This document shows, piece by piece, positions 10,415 through 18,878 of a stretch of 64,000 nucleotides of DNA. The DNA is taken from assembly GCA_020161615.1 (NCBI GenBank), contig JAIUPD010000003.1:62001-126000 (forward strand), given 5' to 3'. Position numbers and translations under genes: made by a program. The notes beneath the pieces are model-generated. The model was given only the letters and a program-made list of their open reading frames with translations. It searched no databases and was not told the DNA's origin. Positions within the stretch are counted from its first letter, which is position 1. Each line of letters opens with the position of its first letter. This DNA is from Pseudomonadota bacterium. Lineage in GTDB: Bacteria > Pseudomonadota > Alphaproteobacteria > Rhodobacterales > Rhodobacteraceae.

Positions 10415-11686
10415 TTATTCCGAGCCGCCGCAGGTGCCCGTTTCGGTGTTGAAGTTGCCGCAGGACAGCGGCGCGCGCCAGTCCGAGATCAGGGGCGCGG
10501 TTTCGGCCACGTAATCCGACCATTCGTCGCCCAGCACCAGACCCGCGGTTTCCCAGACGACCTCGAACTGGCCATCGGCCTGGATCTCGCCGATCAGCAC
10601 CGGCTTGGTGATGTGGTGGTTCGCCCCCATCGAGCTGATCCCGCCCGTCAGGTTCGGCACGGCCACGCCAACCAGCGCGTCGATCACCGCATCGGCGTCG
10701 GTGGTGCCCGCGGCCTCGACCGCTTCGACCCACATGTTGAAGCCGATGTAATGGGCCTCCATCGGGTCGTTGGTCACGCGGGTTTCGCTGCCGATATAGG
10801 CGTGCCAGGCGTCGATGAATTCTTCGTTCTCGGGCGTGTCGACCGACATGAAGTAGTTCCAGGCGGCCAGGTGGCCGACCAGCGGCGCGGTGTCGATGCC
10901 CGCCAGTTCTTCCTCACCGACCGAGAAGGCGATGACCGGGATATCCTCGGCCGAGATGCCCTGGGCCGCGAGTTCGTTGTAGAAGGGCACGTTCGCATCG
11001 CCGTTGATGGTCGAGACCACGGCGGCGGGACGGCCGGTCGAGCCGAAGTCGCGGATTTCCGACACGATCGTCTGCCAGTCGGAATGGCCGAAGGGCGTGT
11101 AGTTGACGATGATATCCTCGGCCGCGACGCCCTGCGCCAGCAGATAAGCCTCGAGGATCTGGTTCGTGGTGCGCGGATACACGTAGTCGGTCCCGGCGAG
11201 GTAGAAGCGTTCGACCCCGTTTTCCAGCAGGTAATCGACCGCCGGGACGGCCTGCTGGTTCGGCGCGGCGCCGGTGTAGAAGACGTTGCGCTGCGATTCC
11301 TGGCCCTCGTACTGGACCGGGTAGAAGAGGATCGAGTTCAGCTCCTCGAACACCGGCAGCACCGATTTCCGCGACACCGAGGTCCAGCAGCCGAAGACGA
11401 CCGAGACGCCCTGCCCCGAGATCAGTTCGCGCGCCAGTTCGGCGAAGCGCGGCCAGTCCGAGGCGGGGTCGACGACCACCGGCTCCAGCGGACGGCCCAG
11501 CACGCCGCCCTCGGCGTTCTGCTGTTCGATCAGCATCAGCATGACGTCGCGCAGCGTGGTTTCCGAAATCGCCATCGTGCCCGACAGCGAATGCAGGATA
11601 CCCACGCGGATGGGTTCGCCTTCCTGAGCCAGAGCGCCCGTGGCGAAAACCGCGCCGAGCGCGGTCGAAAGCAGCAGTTTTTTCAT
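10415..11686 (-). CDS. urtA: Urea ABC transporter substrate-binding protein UrtA
   Basis: The 423-residue periplasmic protein has signal peptide MKKLLLSTALGAVFATGALAQ and then the Leu/Ile/Val-type binding fold. Recognisable UrtA segments are IRVGILHSLSGTMAISETTLRD, VFGCWTSVSRKSVLPVFE and LFYPVQYEGQE. It delivers urea to UrtBCDE. The start at 11686 gives the signal peptide directly and has AGGGGA upstream. It is first in the leftward operon. I found no convincing sigma-54 promoter upstream, and no urease genes are in the window. Confidence 0.95.
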   Translation of the reverse strand: MKKLLLSTALGAVFATGALAQEGEPIRVGILHSLSGTMAISETTLRDVMLMLIEQQNAEGGVLGRPLEPVVVDPASDWPRFAELARELISGQGVSVVFGCWTSVSRKSVLPVFEELNSILFYPVQYEGQESQRNVFYTGAAPNQQAVPAVDYLLENGVERFYLAGTDYVYPRTTNQILEAYLLAQGVAAEDIIVNYTPFGHSDWQTIVSEIRDFGSTGRPAAVVSTINGDANVPFYNELAAQGISAEDIPVIAFSVGEEELAGIDTAPLVGHLAAWNYFMSVDTPENEEFIDAWHAYIGSETRVTNDPMEAHYIGFNMWVEAVEAAGTTDADAVIDALVGVAVPNLTGGISSMGANHHITKPVLIGEIQADGQFEVVWETAGLVLGDEWSDYVAETAPLISDWRAPLSCGNFNTETGTCGGSE

Positions 11687-12002
11687 GAATCCCCTGTCCT
11701 GTTGTCCTCCCGCGGCACCGTGGTGGCGCCCGGCGGGTTCTTGTGAAGTCCCGGTGGGCGAGAGATTGCCCAAGCCCACGCTATTTCCGGGGTCGCGCCT
11801 TTGTGACCGGCTTTAACCGTGCTGCGGGGCAGCAAACCGGGATCGCCGCGCAATTGGGCAGGCTTTGCCGTCCCGCGCGGCAAACTTGGGCGCGGCGCAC
11901 ATGTTTTCAGCCGGGCGGCCGGGCAAGATCCCGCGAGTGAAGCGGAATCAGGCAATGGCCCGGCCGGGTGATGTTTGGGGCGGCGCAGCCCCTGCTCCAC
12001 GC

Positions 12003-12018
12003 TGCATTGCAGAATGCA
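12003..12018. promoter_or_regulatory. Palindrome TGCATT-N4-AATGCA upstream of the TetR gene
   Basis: Perfect 6-bp arms surround GCAG, ending 10 bases before a TTGACA hexamer at 12028-12033. It is a plausible protein-binding site, perhaps for an activator or repressor acting on either divergent promoter. Confidence 0.35.
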
Positions 12019-12055
12019 AAGATTCACTTGACAGAGGGGCGGAATCCGGCTGGTT

Positions 12056-12075
12056 TTAATCAAGCGGTTAATTAA
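12056..12075. promoter_or_regulatory. Candidate TetR operator (TTAATCAA-GCGG-TTAATTAA)
   Basis: An imperfect inverted repeat with 7 of 8 matching arm positions lies 5 to 25 bases before the Shine-Dalgarno GGGAGGGG and TTG start of the TetR gene, downstream of a TTGACA at 12028-12033. The position suits autorepression. A clear -10 hexamer at normal spacing is not visible, so the promoter itself is uncertain. Confidence 0.45.
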
Positions 12076-12093
12076 GGCTCGGGAGGGGCGGCT

Positions 12094-12780
12094 TTGGCCC
12101 GACTGGCGGTGACGCGACCCGAAGGGGCGCCGGAACGCGGAGAGGCGCAGGAAGCGATCCTCGACGCGGCCGAGATCGTCTTCGGCGAAAGCGGCTTTCA
12201 CGGCGCCACCACGCGGGCCATCGCCGTGAGGGCGCAGGCGAATGCCGCGCTGATCCATTATTACTTCGGTTCTAAGGAAGCGCTCTACGAGGCGGTGATC
12301 GCGCGCCGCGCGGGCGCCATCAACGACGAACGCCGCGCCCGGCTGGCCGAGTTGCACGCCTCGGGCCGGGTGACACTGGAGGCGCTGCTGGACACGCTGC
12401 TGCGGCCGACGATCAGCCTGGGGCGCGATCCGACGCGGGGCGGCGCGCATTACACCCGTGTGCTGGGGCATGCGGCCTCGGGCACCGACGAACGCTCGCA
12501 CCGGGTGACCTCGGCCTATTACGACGCCATCGCCCGCGTCTTCATCGCCGAGATTGCCGCCATCGTCCCCGGCCTCAGCCGCGAGGGCGCGGTGCGGGGC
12601 TATCTCAACGCCATCGCCGTGGCGATCTCGCTCATGGCACCGACAGGCCGGGTCCAGGACCTGTCAGACGGAACCCTCGCCGACGACGATCTGGAGGAGA
12701 TGCTCGGCGGTGCCGTGCGTTTCGTCGCGGCGGGGATCCGGGCGCTGGCCGCGCCCGGCAGCAAACCCGGGGCGGCATGA
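12094..12780 (+). CDS. TetR-family transcriptional regulator
   Basis: This 228-residue protein has an N-terminal TetR helix-turn-helix (EAILDAAEIVFGESGF ... GATTRAIAVRAQANAALIHYYFGSKEALYEAV, residues about 16-65) and a C-terminal ligand domain resembling the CerR/DUF1956-like group. It starts with TTG, supported by GGGAGGGG 5 to 12 bases upstream. It is the first gene of a rightward cluster with a TRAP transporter and three enzymes, 32 bases before dctP. It probably represses the cluster until the transported compound or a breakdown product binds. Confidence 0.9.
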   Translation: MARLAVTRPEGAPERGEAQEAILDAAEIVFGESGFHGATTRAIAVRAQANAALIHYYFGSKEALYEAVIARRAGAINDERRARLAELHASGRVTLEALLDTLLRPTISLGRDPTRGGAHYTRVLGHAASGTDERSHRVTSAYYDAIARVFIAEIAAIVPGLSREGAVRGYLNAIAVAISLMAPTGRVQDLSDGTLADDDLEEMLGGAVRFVAAGIRALAAPGSKPGAA

Positions 12781-12812
12781 CCCCGGCGACGACCAACCGA
12801 GGAGGAGAGAGA

Positions 12813-13880
12813 ATGACCCATACGATCCGCCGGCTTCTGACCGGCACCGCCCTGGCGGCCCTGCTGGCCGGTCCCGCCCTGGCCGACGAGACCATCGACA
12901 TCACCATCGTCAACGGCCACCCGCCGATCTTCCTGTGGGTGAAGCACCTGACCGAGACCTTCATCCCCACCGTCAACGCAGCGCTGGAGGGCTCGGGCTA
13001 CACGATCAACTGGACCGAGGCCTATGGCGGCACGCTGGCCGGTGTCGGCGGCGAACTGGAGGCGATCGAGGACGGGCTGGCCGAGGTGGGCGTCGTACCC
13101 ACCGTCTTCATGCCCAACCAGCTGCCCCTGCAGAACGTGACCTACAACACGCCCTTCGGCCCCTCGGATCCGCGGGTGGTGATGGAGGCGATGGAGGTGC
13201 TTTATGACACCATCCCCGGCATGGCCGATAGCTGGAACACCTATGATGCGGTCTATCTGGGCGGCGGCTTCGCGCTAGACAATTACCTGCTGATGACCAA
13301 CTTCCCGGTCAATTCTATCGACGACCTGGCCGGGCACCGCATCGCCGCGCCGGGCCCGGCGGTCAACTGGCTTGAAGGCACGGGCGCGGTGGGTGTCGCG
13401 GGGAACCTCACGACCTATTACAACGACATCCAGACCGGGGTCTTCGACGGGGTGATCGTCTTCGCCACCGCCGCCGCCCCCGCCCGCCTGCAAGAGGTCG
13501 CGCCCTATGTCACGGTCACCGACTTCGGCGCGCAATCGGCGGGGGGCGTGATCGCGAACCAGACCTGGTTCGACGACCAGCCGGAACCCGTGCAGGCCGC
13601 GCTGCGCGCCGGTGCCGTGGCCTATCAGGAGGCCTATATCGCCGAACAGGCCCAGCGCGTCGCCGCCGCCATGGCGGTGATCGCCCCCGATGCCGAACAC
13701 CTGCACACGCTGGCGCCCGAGGAACGCGCCCGCTGGGCCGCGGCCCTGCCCGATGTTGCCGGGACCTGGGCCGCAGCCGCCGACGGCGCGGGCCTGCCCG
13801 CCACCGAGGTGCTGAACGCCTATGTGGGCGCGGTGCGGGCGGCGGGGGCGGACCTCGGCCGCGACTGGACGCAGCGCTGA
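12813..13880 (+). CDS. TRAP transporter substrate-binding protein (DctP type)
   Basis: The 355-residue periplasmic protein has signal peptide MTHTIRRLLTGTALAALLAGPALA. The DctP-fold body contains the TEAYGGTLAGVGGELEAIEDGLAEVG segment, where the substrate-binding lobe begins, and a central NDIQTGVFDGVIV. It should bind an organic anion and hand it to the QM permease. The start at 12813 has GGAGGAG before it; the frame from 12777 lacks a proper signal start. The bound compound is unknown; the neighbouring enzymes suggest a carboxylic acid. Confidence 0.92.
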   Translation: MTHTIRRLLTGTALAALLAGPALADETIDITIVNGHPPIFLWVKHLTETFIPTVNAALEGSGYTINWTEAYGGTLAGVGGELEAIEDGLAEVGVVPTVFMPNQLPLQNVTYNTPFGPSDPRVVMEAMEVLYDTIPGMADSWNTYDAVYLGGGFALDNYLLMTNFPVNSIDDLAGHRIAAPGPAVNWLEGTGAVGVAGNLTTYYNDIQTGVFDGVIVFATAAAPARLQEVAPYVTVTDFGAQSAGGVIANQTWFDDQPEPVQAALRAGAVAYQEAYIAEQAQRVAAAMAVIAPDAEHLHTLAPEERARWAAALPDVAGTWAAAADGAGLPATEVLNAYVGAVRAAGADLGRDWTQR

Positions 13881-13896
13881 TCCCTTCCTGACGCCG

Positions 13897-13924
13897 GGGC
13901 CGGGCCGCGCGCCCGGCCCGCTTT
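13897..13924 (+). terminator. Stem-loop between dctP-like and dctQ-like genes
   Basis: A perfect 9-bp GC stem (GGGCCGGGC/GCCCGGCCC) with a 5-base loop lies 16 bases after the dctP stop and is followed by GCTTTCC. It mirrors the hairpins after urtA and pstS and probably raises binding-protein mRNA over the permease part. Confidence 0.65.
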
Positions 13925-13937
13925 CCGTGGGATTTTC

Positions 13938-14489
13938 ATGGCTTCTCTCGTCTCCCTCCGCACGGGGATCGCCCCGTTCGACGCGCTGGCGCGGCTGGTC
14001 GACCGGCTGACGGCGCTGCTGTCGGCGCTGGGCACCGGGCTGATCCTGGCGGTCATGCTGCTGATCACCGTCGATGTGGTCGGGCGCTTCTTCTTCGGCC
14101 GTCCCATCGCCGGGGTGCCCGAGATGGTCGCCATGTCGATCCTCGCCATCGCTTTCCTGCAGATCGCCAACACCACGGCGCAAGGCAAGCTCACGCGCTC
14201 GGACGCGCTGCTGGGCGCGCTGACGCTGCGCCAGCCCCGGCTTGCCGAGGCGTTTGACGCGCTCCTGCATCTGACCGGGGCGCTGGTCCTGGGGGCGCTG
14301 GTCTGGTCCTTCTGGCCGCAATTCCTGCGCAGCTACGGCCGGGGCGAGATGGTGGGCACCGTGGGCCAGTTCCTGGCGCCGATCTGGCCGGTGCACGGCA
14401 TCGTCCTGCTGGGGGCGCTGATGATGCTGGTCGTCTTCCTGCTGCGCGGGCTGGCCCTGGCGATCCGCGCCGCACGGGGGCTGTCATGA
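13938..14489 (+). CDS. TRAP transporter small permease (DctQ type)
   Basis: The 183-residue membrane protein has four hydrophobic helices and the DctQ-type region VDVVGRFFFGRPIAGVPEMVAMSILAIAFLQIA near residues 52-84. It joins the large DctM permease to form the sodium-driven importer. Its stop overlaps the dctM start by 4 bases. Confidence 0.9.
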   Translation: MASLVSLRTGIAPFDALARLVDRLTALLSALGTGLILAVMLLITVDVVGRFFFGRPIAGVPEMVAMSILAIAFLQIANTTAQGKLTRSDALLGALTLRQPRLAEAFDALLHLTGALVLGALVWSFWPQFLRSYGRGEMVGTVGQFLAPIWPVHGIVLLGALMMLVVFLLRGLALAIRAARGLS

Positions 14490-15799
14490 GTGGCGTCGAG
14501 ATCGGCCTGTGGTCGCTGGCGGGGATCCTGGGCCTGATCTGGCTGGGGATGCATGTCTCGATCGCGCTGGCGCTGACCTCGTTCATCGGCATCTGGGCGC
14601 TCAGGGACAACCCGCAATACGCCTCGCGCATGCTGTCCCTGGCCACGCGCGAGAGCATTTCCTCCTACCTCTTCGGCGTCGTGCCGCTCTTCGTGCTGAT
14701 GGGACTTGTCGTCAGCCGCGCCGATATCGGCCGCGACACGTTCGACGTGGCCAACCGGGCGCTGGGGCGGCTGAAGGGGGGGCTCGGCATGGCCACCGTC
14801 GGCGCCAATGCCATCTTCGCCGCCATCACCGGGATTTCCATCGCCTCGGCCGCCGTCTTCACCAAGGTCGCGGTGCCCGAGATGATGCGCATCGGCCATA
14901 GCGCGCGCTTCGCCACCGGGGTCGTCGCGGGGTCCTCGGTGCTGGGGATGCTGATCCCGCCCTCGCTGCTCTTGATCCTCTACGGCATCATCGCCGAGCA
15001 ATCGGTGGGCTTTCTTTTCGTCGCAGGGATCGGCCCCGGGCTGGTGCTGACCCTGGCCTATATCGGCGGGATCGCCCTGATGGTGCGCTTCTGGCCGTCC
15101 TTCACCGGCGTGCCAAAACCCGCGCCGGCGGCCCTGCACGAGGGATCGTTGGCCCGAGACACGATGAACAAGCTCGCCCCCATCGCCCTCCTGATCGCGC
15201 TGGTGCTGGGCGGGATCTACGGCGGCGTGTTCACCCCCACCGAGGCGGGCGCCATCGGCGCTTTCGGCGCGATCCTGATCGCCATGGCGAAACGGCGGCT
15301 GGGCCTCAGGACGCTCTGGCAGGTGACGCTGGAGACCGGGCATATCACGGCCTCGATCTGCTTCCTGATCATCGCCGCCACCATGTATTCGCGCTTCCTG
15401 TCGCTTTCGGGCTTGCCGGTGGCGGTGACCGAATGGGCGACCGGGCTGGACCTGGGACCCACGGGCTTCGTGCTGATCTATTGCCTGATCCTGATCGTGC
15501 TGGGCACGATTCTGGACAGCTCCTCGATCCTGCTGATCACCCTGCCGCTGGTGCTGCCCATCGCCCAGGCGCTGCAGCTGGACCTGATCTGGTTCGGCAT
15601 CGTCACCGTCCTGGCGGTCGAGATCGGCCTGCTGACCCCGCCGCTGGGCATTTCGGTCTTTGTCATCAAGGGATCGCTCGACGATCCGTCGATCACGCTG
15701 GGCGACGTCTTCCGCGGCGCCCTGCCCTTCGCGGCGATCATGGTGCTGGTGCTGCTGCTGATCGTCCTTGTCCCCTCCATCGCCACCGGCCTCCTCTGA
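14486..15799 (+). CDS. TRAP transporter large permease (DctM type)
   Basis: This 437-residue, roughly 12-helix permease carries the DctM hallmarks GISIASAAVFTKVAVPEM, GSSVLGMLIPPSLLLILYGIIAEQSVG and TPTEAGAIGAFGA. It forms the translocation path for the substrate delivered by the DctP-type protein. It is translationally coupled to dctQ. Confidence 0.93.
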   Translation: MSGVEIGLWSLAGILGLIWLGMHVSIALALTSFIGIWALRDNPQYASRMLSLATRESISSYLFGVVPLFVLMGLVVSRADIGRDTFDVANRALGRLKGGLGMATVGANAIFAAITGISIASAAVFTKVAVPEMMRIGHSARFATGVVAGSSVLGMLIPPSLLLILYGIIAEQSVGFLFVAGIGPGLVLTLAYIGGIALMVRFWPSFTGVPKPAPAALHEGSLARDTMNKLAPIALLIALVLGGIYGGVFTPTEAGAIGAFGAILIAMAKRRLGLRTLWQVTLETGHITASICFLIIAATMYSRFLSLSGLPVAVTEWATGLDLGPTGFVLIYCLILIVLGTILDSSSILLITLPLVLPIAQALQLDLIWFGIVTVLAVEIGLLTPPLGISVFVIKGSLDDPSITLGDVFRGALPFAAIMVLVLLLIVLVPSIATGLL

Positions 15800-15811
15800 A
15801 AGGACCCTTCC

Positions 15812-16594
15812 ATGCGGATCATCGACCTCTCGGTCGCGCTTGAAACCGGCATCGCCTCGGACCCCGAGATGATGCTGCCCAAGATCCAGTATCAGGGCCA
15901 CAAGGAGACGCGCGAGCAGATCACCGGCTTCTTCCCGGGCCTGACGAACGAGGATCTGCCGGAGGGCGATGGTTGGGCGGTGGAATGGGTGCAGCTTTCA
16001 ACCCATAACGGCACCCATCTGGACGCGCCCTATCACCACCATTCGGTGATGGACCGCGCCCTTACCCCCGGCGGCCGCCCCGCGATCACCATCGACGAGG
16101 TGCCGCTGGAATGGTGCTTCCAGCCCGGCGTGAAACTGGATTTCCGCCATTTCCCCGATGGCTATGTGGCGACGGCCGCGGATGTGGAGGCGGAACTCGC
16201 CCGCATCGGCCATACCCTCAGCCCGCTGGAGATCGTCGTCGTCAACACCGCGGCCGGCGCCGCCTATGGCCAGCCCGATTTCCTGCTCAAGGGCTGCGGC
16301 ATGGGGCGCGAGGCGACGATGTATCTGCTGGAGCGCGGCGTGCGGGTGACCGGCACCGATGCCTGGTCCTGGGACGCACCCTTCCCCTATACCGCCCGCG
16401 CCTATGCCGAAAGCCACGACCCCTCGATCATCTGGGAGGGGCATCGCGCCTCGATGGAGATCGGCTATTGCCATATGGAAAAGCTCTCGAACCTCGACCA
16501 GCTGCCCGCGACAGGCTTCAAGGTCTCGTGCTTTCCGTTCAAGATCAGGAAAGCCTCGGCCGGGTTCACCCGCTGCGTGGCGATCCTGGACTGA
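15812..16594 (+). CDS. Cyclase-family hydrolase (kynurenine-formamidase-like)
   Basis: This 260-residue protein belongs to the metal-dependent cyclase/KynB family. The signature HNGTHLDAPYHH near residues 67-78 supplies the Zn/Mn ligands. Members cleave amide or ester bonds in small cyclic or acylated acids. The pathway is unknown here, but it lies between a TRAP importer and an SDR enzyme and 12 bases after dctM, so it probably acts early on the imported compound. AAAGGA precedes the start. Confidence 0.88.
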   Translation: MRIIDLSVALETGIASDPEMMLPKIQYQGHKETREQITGFFPGLTNEDLPEGDGWAVEWVQLSTHNGTHLDAPYHHHSVMDRALTPGGRPAITIDEVPLEWCFQPGVKLDFRHFPDGYVATAADVEAELARIGHTLSPLEIVVVNTAAGAAYGQPDFLLKGCGMGREATMYLLERGVRVTGTDAWSWDAPFPYTARAYAESHDPSIIWEGHRASMEIGYCHMEKLSNLDQLPATGFKVSCFPFKIRKASAGFTRCVAILD

Positions 16595-16669
16595 GCGGGA
16601 CAGAGCGCCAGTTGATGAGGGCGACAAGGACGGGTTCCCCGGGACCCGGCAGAGGACAAGGAGAGGGCG

Positions 16670-17548
16670 ATGTCTGAAATCCGTTTCGACGGCAGGGTGG
16701 CCATCGTCACCGGCGCGGGCGGCGGCCTCGGCCGGGCGCATGCCCTGGCGCTGGCGGCGCGAGGCGCAAGGGTCGTGGTCAACGACCTCGGTAGGGCCGA
16801 GGCCGTGGTGGCCGAGATCGAGGCCGCGGGCGGCGAGGCGATGGCCTCGACGGCCTCGGTCAGCGACAGCGCCGCAGTGGCGGCGATGGTGGCCGAGGTG
16901 ATGGACCGCTGGGGCCGCCTCGACATCCTGATCAACAACGCCGGCATCCTGAGGGACAAGAGCTTCGCCAAGACCCCGCCCGAGGGCTTCGAGGCAGTGA
17001 TCGACGTGCATCTGCGCGGCGCCTGGATCTGCTCGCAAGCGGTCTGGGAGCTCATGCGCGAACAGGGCTACGGGAGGATCCTGATGACCACCTCGTCTTC
17101 CGGGCTCTATGGCAATTTCGGCCAGGCGAATTATTCAGCCGCCAAGCTGGCCCAGGTCGGGCTGATGAACACGCTGGCCATCGAGGGCGAGAAACACGGG
17201 ATCCGCGTCAACGCGCTGGCCCCCGCCGCGACGACCCGGATGACCGAGGCGCTGCTGCCCCCCGGCACCGCCGAGCTGCTGGCGCCCGAGAAGGTCTCGC
17301 CCGGCGCGCTGTTCCTGGTCTCCGAGGCGGCGCCCACCAAGACCATCCTCACCGCCGGCGCGGGGGTCTTCGCCGTCGCCCGGATCGAGGAGACGCCGGG
17401 CATCGCGCTCGGCCCCGACGCCAGCCCCGAGGATGTCGCCGCGGCCTGGGAACACCTGGCCGCGCAGCCTGTCGACAAGACGGTCCAGGCCGCCTGGGCC
17501 CAGACCGCGAAATTCATCGCCATGGCAGGCGGAGGGACGACGCCATGA
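16670..17548 (+). CDS. SDR-family dehydrogenase
   Basis: The 292-residue cytoplasmic NAD(P)-dependent oxidoreductase has TGAGGGLGRAHA near residues 13-24, NNAG near 84-87, catalytic serines in MTTSSSGLYG and the YSAAK pair (Tyr and Lys) near residue 156. The NDLG after beta-2 and overall length resemble the 3-hydroxyacyl-CoA dehydrogenase domain of MFE-2 proteins, suggesting a hydroxyacyl-CoA or similar alcohol as substrate. It has a good AAGGAGAGG ribosome site and overlaps the next gene by 4 bases. Confidence 0.9.
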   Translation: MSEIRFDGRVAIVTGAGGGLGRAHALALAARGARVVVNDLGRAEAVVAEIEAAGGEAMASTASVSDSAAVAAMVAEVMDRWGRLDILINNAGILRDKSFAKTPPEGFEAVIDVHLRGAWICSQAVWELMREQGYGRILMTTSSSGLYGNFGQANYSAAKLAQVGLMNTLAIEGEKHGIRVNALAPAATTRMTEALLPPGTAELLAPEKVSPGALFLVSEAAPTKTILTAGAGVFAVARIEETPGIALGPDASPEDVAAAWEHLAAQPVDKTVQAAWAQTAKFIAMAGGGTTP

Positions 17549-18555
17549 AGAACCCTCTCGACGGCTTCACCGTCACCCGCGAGGACCTGTGGTTCGTGGG
17601 CGAAGACCTGCAACGCCCTGAATGCATCCTGGCCGAACCCGACGGATCGCTCTGGTCGGCGGATGCGCGCGGCGGCGTGGTGCATATCCGCCCCGACGGC
17701 ACACAGGCGCTGATCGCCCAGAACCTCGACACCCGCTTCGGCGCCACCCTGGACGAGGCCGACCGCTTCACCCAGGGGACGCTGCCCAACGGCCTGGCCT
17801 TCGATACCGATGGCTCGATCCTGATTTCGAATTTCGGGACCGACCGGCTCGAGCGGATGGCCCGCGACGGGCGCACGAATGTGGTGTTGGACACAATCGA
17901 CGGCACGCCCATCGGCAAGGTGAATTTCGTGCTCAGGGATGCGCGCGGACGGATCTGGCTGACGATTTCCACCCGGATCGTGAACTGGATGTCGGCGATC
18001 AGCCCGAGATATGCCGATGGCTATGTGGCGGTGCTGGACAACGACGGCGCCCGGATCGTCGCCGATGGCTTCATGTTCACCAACGAGATCCGCTTCGACG
18101 CCGCCGAGGAATGGCTCTATGTGGTCGAAACCACCGGCCGCCGCATCACCCGCCTGAGGATCGGCGAGAATGCCGAGGTGCTGGCGCGCGAGACCTTCGG
18201 CCCCGCCGATACCGGCGGCTTCATCGACGGCATCGCCTTTGACGCCTACGGCAATCTCTGGGGTACGCATGTGATGTCCGACCGGATCTTCGCGATCACG
18301 CCCGAGGGCGAGTTCCGGGTGATCCTCGACGACGACAATCCCGAACCCTCGGCCGCGCTTTACGAGGCTTTTGAGCGCGACGCGGTGACGCCCAACCACA
18401 TGCTGGCCTGCGGCGGGACCATCGCCCCCTGGTTCGCGTCGATCACCTTCGGCGGGCCGGATCTGAGGACGGTCTATATCGGCTCTCTCCGGGGCAACCG
18501 GATCCCGGGCTTCCGCAGCCCCGTCGCCGGGCTGCCGATGGCCCATTGGCGCTGA
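17545..18555 (+). CDS. SMP-30/gluconolactonase-like hydrolase
   Basis: This 336-residue beta-propeller of the SMP-30/LRE family has recognisable blades: CILAEPDGSLWSADARGG, TQGTLPNGLAFDTDGSILISNFG and GFMFTNEIRFDAAEEWLYVVET with its metal-binding Asn. Members hydrolyse sugar or hydroxy-acid lactones using a divalent metal. It is the last gene of the TetR-TRAP cluster, coupled to the SDR gene. A lactonase after a dehydrogenase suggests oxidation of a cyclic substrate followed by ring opening. Confidence 0.87.
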   Translation: MKNPLDGFTVTREDLWFVGEDLQRPECILAEPDGSLWSADARGGVVHIRPDGTQALIAQNLDTRFGATLDEADRFTQGTLPNGLAFDTDGSILISNFGTDRLERMARDGRTNVVLDTIDGTPIGKVNFVLRDARGRIWLTISTRIVNWMSAISPRYADGYVAVLDNDGARIVADGFMFTNEIRFDAAEEWLYVVETTGRRITRLRIGENAEVLARETFGPADTGGFIDGIAFDAYGNLWGTHVMSDRIFAITPEGEFRVILDDDNPEPSAALYEAFERDAVTPNHMLACGGTIAPWFASITFGGPDLRTVYIGSLRGNRIPGFRSPVAGLPMAHWR

Positions 18556-18570
18556 CTCCCCGGCGGCGCG

Positions 18571-18845
18571 GGGGTGGGGAGGCCGGGGGGTTTTCCACCC
18601 CCCGGACCCCCCGGAGGATATTTGAGGCGCAAAGATGCGAAAGCGGCGTGACCCGCAGGGGCCACGCCGCCATCTTCGCGCACGGTCATCGGCTTCACAG
18701 CCTGTACCGCGCTCTCATCATGCCCGATTAACCTTAATCAATCGTGACCTGCGCCCCTCTTTGCGCCCCAAATATCCACGGGGTTTCCAAAGGGGGGCGT
18801 GCCCCCCTTTGGGCAGGGGGTGCGGGGGGCGGCAGCACCCCGCCT
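18571..18845. repeat. Intergenic palindromic element, copy 3 (both halves, wide centre)
   Basis: The left half (18583-18605 hairpin, then GGAGGATATTTGAGGCGCAA) follows the SMP-30 gene. The right half (CTTTGCGCCCCAAATATCC, then the CCAAAGGGGGG/CCCCCCTTTGG hairpin at 18787-18812 and a GGGGGGCGGCAGC stem) follows pstB from the other side. About 120 bp of non-coding sequence separates them. At this convergent junction both halves are placed like 3'-end structures of their genes. They account for most of the 323-bp gap. Confidence 0.8.
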
Positions 18846-18878
18846 CCGGTCGCCCGAGGAAACCGAGGGCGAAACACC

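Larger units (their letters stand above)
11687..12093. other. 407-bp divergent intergenic region, urtA / TetR
   Basis: This gap must hold the promoters of the leftward urt operon and the rightward TetR-TRAP cluster. No open frame in it is convincing. The right end is AT-rich and carries two palindromes, described separately. I looked for a sigma-54 promoter facing urtA and saw none. Confidence 0.7.

Noticed and set aside
11743-12059. Short rightward frames (64-65 codons) before the TetR gene
   Set aside because: There is no ribosome site or conserved sequence, and they overlap the palindromic control region.
11687-12093. Sigma-54 promoter facing urtA
   Set aside because: Urea operons are often nitrogen-controlled, but no GG-N10-GC element of acceptable quality was found on the leftward strand.
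14333-15901. Leftward frame of 522 codons opposite the TRAP permease
   Set aside because: It is an Asp/His/Gln-rich shadow of dctM with no membrane or enzyme features.
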